DNA from: Tulasnella sp. 424 | Lineage: Eukaryota > Basidiomycota > Agaricomycetes > Cantharellales > Tulasnellaceae | Assembly: GCA_019633425.1 (NCBI GenBank) | Contig: WSUB01000012.1 | Span: forward strand, 400,371-464,370 | Direction of reading: 5' to 3' | Length of the DNA: 64,000 nt | Notes under the pieces: generated by a model | Seen by the model: the letters and a program-made list of their open reading frames with translations, nothing else | Database searches by the model: none | Told to the model about the DNA's origin: nothing | In this document: one piece after another, positions 34,979 through 46,954 of the stretch | Layout of the letters: each line of letters opens with the position of its first letter | Position numbering within the stretch: position 1 is the stretch's first letter | Made by a program: the position numbers and the translations under genes

Positions 34979-35144
34979 CCCCATGTCCGTACAAACGAAC
35001 GAGGACCCCTTGCGGGCCGTCTCAAAGCTTATCGGACATGCTCAAGAGATAGTTATGTCGACAATAGACTTTTGTAGATAGCCCTGCCCGGATAAATCAT
35101 GTATGATACCCAAAATATCAACGACCTGTAGGGTGTTATACACC

Positions 35145-35592
35145 ATATAGTAAAGGATATCCCCGACTTACCTTGACGACAGATTGCTTACATATTTCAC
35201 TGACCTAACAACCACCCCCCTTTGCTTGGTTCATGCCTCTCTCTTACTTCGTCGCCCAGCGCGCTTTGACCTTCCGAATCTCACTCATGCTGAGTGATTC
35301 CTTCTTCCCGTCCCGTCTGCCACCACTTGGACCTCTTCGCGCTTAACCCATATCTTTCGCTCGCTCTTGAATACTCCGGAGTTTGACCTTCCCGCTTTAT
35401 AAGCATTATGGTTTTCTACGATTCCTGTCCACTCTCTGGGCTCTCCACATCCATCGCTTCGTCATTCGTGTGTTCCCCCATTCTCGTCGGCAACGCCGGT
35501 CTTTATCTCGGTAAAGCGTCACTCGTACCGAGATCCAGCCTTCCCTGAATCATTCCTTCCGACCGGAGCGAAGCGAAGGTCTGGCTTGTCAC
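35145..35592. mobile_element. Insertion of about 450 bp in the copy 2 block
   Basis: Copy 1 reads GGGTGTTATCACGAAGAAAA where copy 2 reads GGGTGTTATACACC, then about 450 pyrimidine-rich bases, then CACTAAGAAACGAAGAGG. No ORF, clear terminal repeat or target duplication could be fixed. It may be a solo or non-autonomous element, or copy 1 may carry a deletion. Confidence 0.35.
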
Positions 35593-35989
35593 TAAGAAAC
35601 GAAGAGGTCTTTTTCTCAAGATCACAAGATAACGATTCAGTCGCCCTTGCTGGGCAAGCATCAGGCAACGTGTCTATCTCGGAACCGATATCACGTAGTC
35701 GCATAGGCTAAGATCGAAAGATGAAACCGAACGAAGCGATCTTCCTCGCTCACGCAAAAGCGCATCTCTTGGTTCTATAGACGCAGTAAAATATTTCTGA
35801 GGTCCTAGGGTGTCAGGATAAATGTTGGGTCGCGTTCACTGCGGGTACGTATCATCGGAGAAGCCCATTGTATTATACATGTATTAACGCAAAAGAGTAG
35901 AGATATAGTATGGCGTGGCAAACATTTGATAGATTAGGGATACAAGAAAGTAAATGTTCGGGAATGACCCATCATGTGAAGGCTTTCCT

Positions 35990-36247
35990 TCATTCGTCGG
36001 CCGGGAGGGTCAAGCCTCGCCGAAGCATCTCGTCGGCAATGGCGTCCCTCTTAGGTTTGATCGCCACCTTGAGAGCGAGAATGCCTGTAATCGAAGGCAT
36101 CCTGAGAAATGTACCGGGAACGGTCTCGGGGGAAGTGGTGTCACTTGGTTCCGTTCCAGAGGAGCGGATTACTCGACGTAGACGTCGGTACTCGTCTAGG
36201 AGTTGCTTGTCCAACCAAGAGGAGAGCTGAGTGACGTCGAGAGCCGT
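35990..36247 (-). pseudogene. Small hypothetical ORF, copy 2, start codon lost
   Basis: This is the duplicate of the 85-codon ORF at 27531-27788. The frame from ALDVTQLSSWLDKQLLDEY to GLTLPADE is open, but the ATG has become ACG. No indels separate the two copies. Confidence 0.4.
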
Positions 36248-36745
36248 AGTATTGAGATCTGGCGGACATAGGGGTAGAAGGTGTCTGTGGTAGATGTGCA
36301 GTGGGTGGGATGAGCTGTCGAGTGCGACGACACGGATTTATACGTTCACCGGAGGGAGGTTGGGTCGAGGCCGGGACAGTTCTCCTTTGAAGATTGAATC
36401 CGACTGACACAAGAGCTCCTTTTTTTGCATAGCGTTTTCGCGATTTCTTCTAGGACTTGCTTCAATTAGAAGCGATCTCCAGTGAGGGCGGGTCCGAAAT
36501 GATCCGGAGGCAATTCCAAAAAGCAAATGCAGTGACCTGCTGAAGCTGCATGAAACGTTTTTTCCACTGCCACTGACGTCAGATTGCTGCATTGAACGAG
36601 GGGATTGAAGGAAAGTCGAGTAGGGAAACCGACGGGTTCCTACAATCATAGCCCCACAGCGTCACCGAGGGGGTGGGAGACTTACTGAGAGTTGTCATAA
36701 GCCTCATTACTAATGACGTATGAATTGACATGATTGGGTGAGCCG

Positions 36746-38823
36746 GTTGTCTTTGATCTATATGCACACAATGGGCAAAGTGTAGATCTAGGAATTCCTG
36801 TCACGTGAGACGGACACCAAAGGATCTGCTTCGAGATTTCCCCCAATCAAATAAACACTGCCATAGGTATCGAAGGCCAGTCTCTATTCACAAGACTCGG
36901 CATATAGTGTCGTAAAAGAGAGGCTGGGCGGGGGATGCCTGAAGAGGAGTATGTGGCGGAGGTAACTGCCCTGAACGGATTGAATAGTCGAAAATCGATA
37001 TAGAAAGAGCGCGGCTGAACGAAATAGCCAGTATGTTCCAGAAGACTTTCCATAGAATGGCCATAGAAGTGGAGGGGTTTCCGCAGCATCCCTTAACACT
37101 TAGGTCCAAGCTCTGCTTGGGGCGACCCGCCAACAACAACCGCCTCAAAGGTCCCGATGAGAGGCTGAGTCAAGAGGACGTATCGTGCTGAAGGTGGTTA
37201 GGCGTTGCGTGTCGACGGGGGGCCGCAGCATCGAACACCCGAAAAGCCTGACCCTGCGAATCTGAGAAAAAAGTTCGCCCCCCTTCCTCCAGCTCAGCCA
37301 ACAGTCCCATGTCAAAGACCCGACCGCCATTTCTTCGGCACTAGATCAGTCTAAGTCCCTCAAGCTCTCCTTGTTTCTATGCCGGAGCATAGCTATTCTT
37401 GGAGGGTGCCAAGCAGCTCGGTTCAAAGGTTCTGGCAGCGTCGACCCCCGGTTCCTCTCATTGCCGGTCGGGCGGCCAGCAACCCTGAGCTTCAACTTCG
37501 TGAAATTTCAAGCAGCCAAGGCCGCTGCGGAGCAAGAAAAACCTTCCCTTGATCTGGCGGCAATCACGCTCATGTCGTCGTAAAACGGTGTACCGGTGCC
37601 CGTGCGAGCGCGTCGAGGTCAACACTCCGAAGAGAAGTCCAACTCCGTCCCGAACCAAGCGCAAAAACAACCAAGCGCTTGCAACAGGAAACAAAAAAGC
37701 GGTAAGAAAATGGAAAAGCACGCGCTCGCCTCGCTGCACGTGTGGGATCCGGAGGCGTCGGAACCTTGACCAAAATTGGTGTGTGCATGGGGTGCGCCGT
37801 CGGGTCGCCTTTTTTGTGTTTCGGGGTGAACAGGTCGCATGGGTGTTATCAAGGGCCCAGTACTTCCAGGGGAAGCGCTCATGATCTTCACGTTACCGGC
37901 GGTCCGAATAACTCGGAACCAATCAGTCGACGTCGCTTCACATGGGAATCCAACACACTGGATAGCGATCTGCAATTATGAGCGCAGCGCACATCAAAAA
38001 AGGAAGCTACTTTCTCCGGAAGCGCGCACGCCGTGAGAGTACTCCATGAAGCTTTTCCACAAACCTCGAGGTGGATGATCCACGGGAAGACAAAAAAAGG
38101 ATCGGCGTAAAGTCCTCCGCTTTTTTACTTCCGAAATGGTTCAATTAATTATGGGTATCTCGTGAAACCTCCCAACTTTGGCACGACCGAGGTCGAGCGC
38201 CCAAAAAGCGTGAGAGGAGCGAGTAGAAGGATTTAGGACTCCCGACGCCGTCGCCGTAATCGTTCTTACGGCCCTGACCCTGAGGAACCTTAGACAAGGA
38301 TTCAGCTTACAGTAACGACTTGTCATTTCTAACGAATGGCAAAAAAAGGAAAGACAGCGATCCGATCCCAAATAGCCGGGAAAGAAAAGAGAGTAGGCCT
38401 AGGTTGTCCTGTTCCCTCACGGGAAGAGAGTCCCCCGAATATCCTAGGAAGCACGAATTCGAGAGTCCATTCTAGGCAACTATACTACCGAGTTCCAAGA
38501 TTCTGAAGACAATAGAGAGGAATGAACTGGAGAACACAAGGCTGGCTAAGAAAAGAAAAAAAAAAACAACAAACTTGGAACCGCCGTCCACATAACATCC
38601 ACATTTCCTTAGAGCTAGAGAGAGAGAGTCGCAGACAGAAATAAAAGAACAAAAAAAAAAATACCGATGCCGTGGTTCTACAATGGAAGGGAGGAGGAGG
38701 GGACCGAAATCGAGCGGGGGGTTAGGGCGTGAAAGTGAAGTGTGAAGATCGTTCGCTGCGTGAAAAAAACTTGGTAAAAACGTGAAAGAGAAAATGAAAT
38801 GAGAAATCGTTCGGGTTTTCGTT
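36746..38823. other. Gene-poor spacer
   Basis: Several open frames of 60-118 codons exist on both strands, but none shows a recognisable domain, a paralogue or convincing exon structure. The part next to 38823, with A-rich tracts (38550-38660), is probably the 3' UTR and downstream flank of the minus-strand gene that ends there. Confidence 0.4.
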
Positions 38824-40333
38824 TCAATCAATGCGTCTTGGTTGGGGTTGTTGAGCTTCCAAGTCCACTACGGCTGGTGCATTAGACGCGACGACCGCCG
38901 GTGGTGGAGGGTCCAAATGGACAGTCTGGACGGTGATCGTCGACGTGCTCGCGTAATCACCTCCTTCCCGTGGTGGGATCCTCCCCTCCCCATCCTTCTC
39001 CGCCCTCCAGGACGCTCGGTACTGGTAACTCGCGACCAAAAGGCCATACGGACTCGGAGCGAACTTGTCGTTGCTCTCAGTAAACGCGGGCAAGTCTCCA
39101 GTCGAGGGCGACTCCGCTGGTGCTTTGCCGAGCCCGATGGGGTGCAGGCGGAGTGGGGAGGTCCATACGTTCTCGTAACCCCGGGAGATGGCGATGTTGG
39201 ACGTGGTGAGGAGGACGACGAACCAGGAGAAGGTGAGGAAGGTGACTATCCACGTTGAGACTTGGGAGATTCGGAAGAGGAGGCATATGGAGCTGTCGGT
39301 GCCCGAGTTGTCGTCTGTGTGTACGAAAAAACGAAAAAGGCAAAAGGCGCCAATTTTGCGAAGTCAAATGGAAGGAGAGAAAAGATGGCGGGAAATCCCC
39401 ATTAGTACAATTGCGTTCGACTCATGCCTGAAATCAAGAAAAGGGGTGAACGTACACTGGCCATGCTTTGTGTAAGGCTTCCTTGTGTTCACGCAGCTAT
39501 CAACCGTCTGTATAGTCGTGATGCTAACTGCGGTGGCGAGCCAAAGTGCCCAAAGAGCAAACGTCCGGACGAGGTCGAACCATACCATAGACGTGACCTT
39601 GAGACCAAAAAGAGTCAGCTGGAATGCACTCATCGGATTGGGGGGTTGTACACATTCGAAGGGGACTGGGAATCTTGGGGAAGAACCTCGGCGCTATCCC
39701 TCCCCCCCGAATAGAGTTTCACGTGCAGTCCCGCCTCCGGGTCACCTCGGTCCCGTTGGGCTGCGGACGACTTCGAAGGAACTCCAGGATCGTTTTTGAA
39801 GTAATAAAAAGAAAAGAAGGGGAGGCAAAGGAAAAAAAGATAACGATTGCTCACCCCTCTACCCCTTCGAACGAGATCCACGATGAGGGTAGCAACAATC
39901 ACGACGACGGTCGCAATAGCACTTGCGATTCCGACTCGGAAAATGAGGCTATGCGGTATCGTTGCTGAAAGGGCTTCGAAATTGAATAGAACGCTGTTTT
40001 GAGGGATATAGCGTTTGGTTTTTTTTTTCACGAGTAGAAACCGGTAGAGTGAGATGCGGATGACGCCGAATGTCTGTCAGAAACCCACGCCAAGGACTGC
40101 GGCTTTGAATAGACTCACGCCAACACCACGACTGAGAACAGCAGGATTCCGCCTATATTGTGCATTATATTGTTGGAGCATTGTCGTCGTCGTCGTGTTG
40201 AGCGATGGTGGGCATCCGAAAAAGAAAGAAGCCGGTTCGGCGGTTAGCTTGAGTAGCCGGAGTTAACCGCCCGACGTGGCCCCGGACAACACTCACCAAA
40301 CAAGAAAACTCGTAACGCTGGCAGTACGGCCAT
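38824..40333 (-). CDS. Four-helix membrane protein, MARVEL-like
   Basis: Five exons on the minus strand (40333-40297, 40152-40119, 39948-39855, 39597-39456, 39314-38824) join in phase (1,2,0,1) to give 265 residues. The protein starts MAVLPALRVFLFGGILLF. Hydrophobic segments lie near residues 8-27, 30-50, 57-84 and 121-142, and a cytosolic Pro-rich tail ends in QQPQPRRID. This resembles the fungal MARVEL-type integral membrane proteins, with DLVR and WALWLATA at the third helix. Their role is unsettled (membrane apposition or trafficking). The 257-bp third intron is long; an alternative acceptor 21 bp upstream would add LTLFGLK. It is not part of any repeat in the window. Confidence 0.72.
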
Positions 40334-42949
40334 CTCCCACTAGCTCTTTCCCTTCACTTGAAGCGTAATAGTACAGAAATAGAACGTGTGTGGCGGTCGC
40401 CCGGGGAGGAAGGGGGGCAGACCAGCGAATAAGATGGGGAGGGACAAGGGGAAGAGAGATGGGGAGGGGGAGAGAGGCAAAAGCAAGGCGTTCGAAGATC
40501 GACAACCGCCCATTTTATTCGAGGGGGAGACGAGGGACCGGGCTTGTCGAAGGCCAAGAACTTGCCCCAGCCACGACGTTCCTTGCAGGGTTCTATCTGG
40601 TGGGATGATCCCTCAACAGGGTCCAACTGGGCGCTCAAACTCACCAAACCCCCCGATTCGGTACCATCCACCATCCTTTTTTTTTTCCCATTTGCAACGT
40701 TGCAGTGCACACATCCCCGCTGGGAAAACGATTGACGGGGACCCTAGCGTGCGCTATATACGTACTTTACCCGCTTTTGACTTCGATTTTCTTTTGCGTG
40801 CGATAGGCTCGTGATAAAGTCCGAGCTGAGGTGAGTGTGGCGCCTTCGCGAACCCGACGCTCTTCCGACATATCCACTGCTCGCGGCTGCGACGAATTCC
40901 GACCGGAAAATGATTGCCCTTCCCTTCCCATCCGATACTGTACGAATGCAGGTTAATCGGAGGGCTCAGAGACGCTTTGTCTTACTGGGCGGGACCGGCT
41001 ATCCCAGAGAATTGGTTGGTTGGCCAAGTGGACCCTGAGACTGATCTCCCTTGTCCCAAACAAGAGTGCATCGGACACAACTCCGAACAAGAAAGGCAAT
41101 AAAATCCAATAAACCCACCCCGCCTCGATCAAATGTACCAAAAGCGCTCGGGATTTCGCTATGCCGCTTGCAGTGTCCCGACGTACAGCAAGCGAAGGGA
41201 GAACGAGTTTTTTTCCGCAAAAAATTACTTGGTAGCATCCTGCCGAGCTGCCGAAGCCACACACAAAGCTCAGCGCAACGTGCAGCCTGTCGTCATCGGA
41301 AGGTGCTTCTAGTTCAAGGTTGCTTCCAGAGTGAAAGAAGGGGTCCACAGCCTCCAAGTCAATTTACCATTTGAGCACAGTACCGGTACCTATTTATAGC
41401 ACTGTGAAATATATAACCTCGGCAGCATTGCAGTACCTATTTAAAGCACCACAGAGTAGATAGATAACCCAGCAACCTTCCTCGTCAATCGGGCAACGGT
41501 ACCGTTACCAGCAGCAGGGCTGAAAGTTGGTCCGGATAGCGTTAAGGGAAAATATGCCGCATGGGACGTGCCGTCTTGACCGGCCTCTAGGGTCCGTTTC
41601 ACAGTCATAGGGCACGGCATCGAGCTCCAAAGCGATGCTTGGGTTTCGTTGCGAACGACTCGATCATGCCGAAAGCCCTTCGCTTTGGGAAGGAGGGAGG
41701 GAGAGTATGCCGAAGCCACTCGGCAGTATTTCTCTTCACGTATCCACGTTTTCTGAGGGAAAACGCCACTTCCTTTAATCCATGGCTCTTCTTATGCCGT
41801 TTTAAATATTTATTAGTTTCATGACTTCCATTTGAACCCGTTGCTTCCCGTAGCGCTTGTTCGAAGGACGTAAAATTCGAATCACAAGGTCGAACATGTG
41901 CTCGTCAACTGCCTAGAAGGCCAAGAACAAGCTTCACCTCGATCTTGGCTTATCTTCAAGCTCTGGGCAAGAAACCGAAGCCCACCCGAGATGTGCCGTC
42001 AACTGCGTTTATCGGATGACACCTCAATGAAGGTACATTATGGCGGGGAAGTCAGGGTCGCCGCGGTGCCGTGCCTTTTTGGGCCAGCTTCCAAAGCCTC
42101 ATCCGGAACGTTCCGGTGGCGCGGGAAACATGAGGCGCGATAACCTTTTCATCCAACCGGACCGCCTCCAAAGTAGATTGATAAGTCGATAGGGTGACAG
42201 CTGGAGGAGTCATATGCAAAACGTTGTCGAGAGTCGGGGCCTTTTCTTTTCCTGAGGAGTCGCCCGTCCCAAAAGGGTGTTGACCGACGCCGACCAAACA
42301 CACCGAGGTTCGACTTGTGGCGTTTGCAGATATTGACCGCCACAGGAAAGTGAATGGGAGAGTTTTGGATAGACTTTAAGAGAAAGAGAGCCTCGGACCC
42401 CTACACTGTCCCTTTGAAGGGAGAGCGCTCTTCTGGAAGTCTTTGACTTTGACGCCTTGCCCTGGTCTGAGCGACCCTGTGGGGGGAATCCGAAGGTCGA
42501 TCGAGCTGTCCGGCGGTTAGACATGAGACCCGAGGCGGACGCCTCGTGTGTGAGGGAGGGAGAGGAATGCCAGTTCGAAATGAAATGTAGGTGAGCGAAA
42601 AGACTATATATCTCTTGATCATACTTCAAAGCCCGACAAACGTCCTTCCGCGCGCAGCACAGAGAGGGGGGCGGCAAACGTCATTCCGAGACATCGGTGG
42701 GGCATCTCCGAGTACCCGAGCTTATTCAGCTGCCTGGGAGTTTGATCTTTTCTGTTCGGAGTTCGGCCGAGGGTTATCTTGAACTTGTTCGGCGAGCAAC
42801 CGCCCGCGCGGATTAGATAAAAACAAAACCGTATGGCCGCCTAAGCACGGGAAGAACCTTCTTCGTTCAGAATATGCTTCACCTTCCGTTCGGAATCCTG
42901 ACCGGATATCGGTTCTCTTCGCGAGTGGCCAGGTGCATCGGGACCGTTG
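40334..42949. other. Spacer without a recognised gene
   Basis: Bases 40334-40800 are probably the promoter of the minus-strand gene. The rest has scattered ORFs without recognisable content. A fragment at about 41025-41085 (GTGGACCCTGAGACTGATCT) recurs at 54509-54570. A short tandem pair (TACCTATTTATAGCAC and TACCTATTTAAAGCAC) lies at 41387-41450. Confidence 0.4.
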
Positions 42950-43770
42950 TAGACCCTGGTGAACGGGGCGATGCTGATAGCATAGTGCAGTGTAAAACGA
43001 ACGCTCCACGTCAACAACCGAGTCTAGATATTGTTCCAACCTGTTAGCTTACGTGCTACGGTATCGTACGATTCTCATTTTCCTCAACCGAGTCATGTTC
43101 CACGCGCAAAATGTCCCGACCAAACTTGAAGACTCCGGCCATATTCCCGCACACATCCCCTCCAAGACTCCCCCCAGACAAGTTTCCTTCGCCCGCAGCG
43201 TTTCACGTTTGATACAAAGGGGATAGATCGAATCTCTATTGTTCCGATGCAGAGCGCCGATTCATAGGCTATGATCACCAAGCGTGCGATTTGGTAACTT
43301 CGAACCCTGTCGATAACGATGGCAGTGAGTCGACGGGAATCTCCAGTCATTGGTCCTCAGAGGAGATACGAAAAGACACCTGCCCGTCTCCCTATGTGAC
43401 CGTTACGGCAGTACCGCATCTGCGCTCCTATCACTGCTACACAAAAGCTTCTAGAGCTGCGGTGTCTCCTTTCTTCTTGCCCCAGGGCAAAAGCAACGTG
43501 AAGACTCCAAAAAGGCGAGGAGAAACGGGAGAACAAACTATTGGCAGCGAGTAGCCTCGAATAGGACTCGACCTCAAAGCTTGCAGGAAACTGAATTCCC
43601 TGTGAAGAAGAAGAGCCCTGGAGAGAGGACAAAGTGCATGATTTTGACCGAATGGGTTGGGCCGCCCAAACCCCCGGGTATACGCCCTACACAAGAGAGA
43701 TACCCCCGCGACCCTACACTGAGGGAATTCCGACGCTTGAATTGTTTCAACGGTCTGGATCAGTCAGCAG
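42950..43770. repeat. Array 2 repeat alpha, copy 1
   Basis: It matches 46955-47720 in order: GAACGGGGCGATGCT, GGCCATATTCCCGCA, TCCTATCACTGCTAC (copy 2 TCCTACCACTGCTAC), AAAGCAACGTGAAGA and GACCGAATGGGTTG. It brackets the ZZ-protein gene as a direct repeat. No conserved ORF links the copies. Confidence 0.7.
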
Positions 43771-44501
43771 TGCCAGCCCAAGTGAAGGACCGGTTGTGAT
43801 TGCGCAGTGTTGAAGGGCCATGCATAGCGGAGCCATCCCTCAAGCCCCCAGAAGATCTACCTATAAACACATTTATTGTGACATCGTAACGCTGGGCTAT
43901 ATTCCCCGAAGGATCTTATCTTAGGGCATTTGGTGTGGGGCTGGTTGCCAGACGGGAAACAACGGTTCCGGTGTCAGATCAGAGGGAAGAAATTTTATCG
44001 TACGACGAGGAGAACTGTTCCCCGCGTGGTTCTGTTATTTCAGAATGATACGATTCATAGAAGAGGGATCGCCGGCCGGCTGGTGGGTTATCATTCGCTC
44101 CACCTGGTGCACCGAACGCGCTTCCATTCCCAGATACTATTCCGTAAAATTTGTCTGGCGCGCACCTCCTGTATGCAGAAAGCTCTCCGTTTTCTAAGCG
44201 TAAATTGTCTTGACCACGACAACGCTCTCAACCGGTCCTCGGGACCGCTTTGTTATCATACTGCCTCAAGATACGACGCCAAAAGTACATTTGTTCGACA
44301 TCCTACCGGCGCTGCCTCAGAGAGAATTTGTTCCATAGAGATGGACGGCCCTTCCACCCCAGGCCGTAAATCACGGGACGGTGTATGTACACGTATATCT
44401 CGTCCTGATGATCACCGCGGAGTGTTGGACATTCAGAGACCGTTCCCCCCACTCCCTCATCGACCACTCCCTCTTTCTAACGAGCGAGAAAAGGACATCC
44501 A
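43771..44501 (+). promoter_or_regulatory. 5' region of the ZZ-protein gene
   Basis: It is homologous to 51125-51560 and 57780-58260 (GTGCACCGAACGC, CAGATAC, TCGGGACCGCTTT). The copies keep a TATA-like GGTGTATATAGG (51486 and 58177), which here reads GGTGTATGTACACGTATATC. A CT-rich stretch precedes the ATG. Confidence 0.45.
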
Positions 44502-46408
44502 ATGCCGTCGATAAGTAAGAAACCATCCCGTTTCTCCAAAACGCGTGCCTTCTTCAAGAAGGCCAAGAAAACAGCATCCGGTACTACTGGTGTCGTCGAA
44601 ACTTGTACTTCGTGCGGAGCGGATCTCGCACATGAGTCTGTCGCCCTCACATGCACGGGATGCCCTGATCGTCGAATGGTGAGCATCTCTCTCTTTGAAC
44701 CCCCTTTAAGATATATTCTAATACCATTCAACCCTTTTTTGGGTGAACTCTTACTAGTCCATTTGTGCCACCTGTGCTGAGAGGCTTCAGCTTGTCGTCG
44801 CGCATCGATACGTCCACGGAGATGAACACTTGTTCTCGCGAACTTCGATCAAGAAGGCCGCTAAATATAGTTGCAACAACTGCAAAAAGATAGTGAAAGG
44901 GGACATATCCTTCACGTGCCCTTCCTGTCCATACTCGAACAGCTACGATTTAGTAAGCATTTCCCATTCTCTCAATTCAATGAGACAGGTAATGATTAAC
45001 CAGTTGCCCGATTTGGTACGAATTGTCAACAGTGCTGGAAATGCCGGCTTGGGCTTCGTGAACTCACAACGGAGCACGGCCATTCCGACACGCTCCTCGA
45101 GGTCGTCAAGGGGATCATCTTGTTCCCACCATGCGAAAATGAGGATAGTTCACACAGAAAGAACGATGAAATACCCGTGAATCTGCCTAAATGGGTAAGT
45201 GGCTTTGTGAATGGAGTCAATTCATGCGTATTTACCATCCCTCTCTCATCCGGTAGTTGCGGTCCATCTATCTACTTTCCCGCCTTCTGCTCCGGGGTCT
45301 GGTAGTCTTGCGTGACAAGGTCGTCCGACCAAAAGCCAGATGCAGTGACTGCGAAAAAGAGATCATAGGCCCCGTATTTCGATGCAGCGACACCCGAGGT
45401 TATACATGCCCTTGCACCCTGGTAAGTTCAACGAGGATGATACCGTGCGGCAACCCCAAGCTAATTACAATCTCTTTGTCACTATAGTGCGCCCACTGCA
45501 TCGACTCTGGCGGTGGTCACTCTCACATCCAGAAAAACAACCGGTATCACACTTTCAGGGTCGAATACGGAGTCGCTCCGGACGACAAGCTGGAGTCTCT
45601 GGAACCTATTGTTCCACTCCAGAAATTATCGCACGCGGCTCGCGACGCAGTCATCTCCGACGTCCAAAAAGAGTATTCCCATTTGAGATTCTCTCGAAAC
45701 AATACCGGTGTCGGGGTCGTCTCAAGCCTCGTCTTGATCATGCTTACGCATGGAACGAGCTTCTTCGGGTTGATTTATTCCGGACCCAAATTGGGATATA
45801 CCATATGGAAAATCAGAAAGCTAAAGAAGCTGATGAAGAAGCACGGTATCGCCAAGCCCGATATGAGATACATCGAGCTATTGGTCCCGCTCGCTATTGG
45901 AGTCGTCGTTGGAGGATTTGGGCTTGCCGTGGATGGCCTTCCTGAGGCGGCAGACGCTGCCTCCCATCATCCGGGACCAGATGTAAACATGGCTTTAAGC
46001 CCCGAAGAATTCGTTGCCAAAGTCTACGAGGGTGCAACGAAAGCAGTGCAAGAGTTCGGAAGTGCGGCTGTTACACCACCACCCGACGCCCTCCACGTGG
46101 CAATTGGTCACGCTTCCCTAGCATGGAACCCAACTCCTTTGGATACCCCCAGCTCCGAGGTCATAGGAAACCACGTGCATAATGGAGGCGAGAAGTTGCA
46201 TAAGCTAGGCGAATCGGTGCAACGCAGAACCGTCTTCAACGAGCAGAACGCTGAGGCGATAGGAAATAACCTCATGGCCGTTTATCTCTCAGAGCTGGTC
46301 TCGAAGGGGATCGTCAAGGCCACGCGAGGTGCCACTAAGGCTTCCAGAAATGAGGCAACGTCCAGTTGGGGGCCATCAAAACCTCGGGCCCAGGTTGATG
46401 CCCCATAG
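44502..46408 (+). CDS. Triple ZZ-type zinc-finger membrane protein
   Basis: Exons 44502-44678, 44758-44952, 45033-45194, 45257-45421 and 45488-46408, all phase 0, give 539 residues. Three Cys/His modules of ZZ type are visible: CTSC...CTGC...CATC with HRYVHGDEH; CNNC...CPSC...YDLCWKC with EHGHSD; CSDC...CSD..CPCTLCAHC with GGGHSH. In each module an intron falls just before the last Cys pair. The second half has two hydrophobic segments (about 307-330 and 363-381) separated by the basic stretch WKIRKLKKLMKKHG, then a soluble tail. ZZ fingers bind zinc and usually mediate protein contacts; no catalytic domain is seen. The start MPSISKKPSRF is basic. Two truncated copies lie downstream. Confidence 0.84.
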
Positions 46409-46954
46409 ATCTTGTGAGGTGGCTTTAGGCGAACTTCTGATCCTCGATCTCGGTCCGCTGATCTAATACTTCCTTCTCGTAGTTGCTGCGGGAGCTCCAA
46501 TGGACCCATAGATTTGATAGATTGGAGCCTCTAGGTACATTAGATATATGTAATAGATTTCCTTGTCCCGCCGAGTCTCGAGTAATTATTTTTCTCGCAC
46601 CGATATCGGAAAGGGAAGGAGGGGAATGATACCGGATGAATTTGGCGTAGCGGATCGTTGCCCCCAGGGCCAACGGAATCCCGCGGATCGAGACATATAG
46701 CGAAAAAGAGAACCGAGGGAAGCCATCACTGGAGGCGTAAACGGTGTTTACGGACGTAGTCTCTGTTATCTCCGATCCTTCCACTGGTGCCCATTTGGGA
46801 TAATAGCCCAGTCTTCAGTCCTTTGATCATCCAAAGGTAAACAGGACAGAGCCCGCGACGTCCCGAGCGTGATCAACCTTCTGGTCGGAGTCTGACCATG
46901 GTATCGGTTTTTTGGCTAACGCTCACGTATATTGTGCCGTTATGGACTATGTCT
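46409..46954. other. 3' flank of the ZZ-protein gene
   Basis: No gene is seen. The flank is repeated after the pseudogene copy at 53840-54160 (GCGTAGCGGATCGTTGCCCC) and, in part, at 51715-51790. Confidence 0.5.

Larger units (their letters stand above)
35078..36745. repeat. E/F downstream block, copy 2
   Basis: It is homologous to 27074-28310 in the same order, but contains an extra stretch of about 450 bp at roughly 35145-35592. It includes the decayed copy of the small ORF. Confidence 0.72.

Noticed and set aside
36847..37148. Overlapping minus-strand ORFs of 70-86 codons.
   Set aside because: Three frames are open at once, which is expected of GC-balanced non-coding DNA; no domain or conservation is visible.
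40119..40165. A start at MHNIGG for the minus-strand membrane protein.
   Set aside because: Starting at 40333 and splicing to 40152 yields an in-phase continuous hydrophobic segment with good donor and acceptor.
41380..41470. A short tandem repeat (TACCTATTTA-A-AGCAC, two copies) as a regulatory array.
   Set aside because: Only two imperfect copies; not enough to support a function.
43930..44514. A 194-codon plus-strand ORF upstream of the ZZ gene.
   Set aside because: It lies in the duplicated 5' flank, its frame is not kept in the two sister copies, it has no recognisable domain, and it overlaps the ZZ start.
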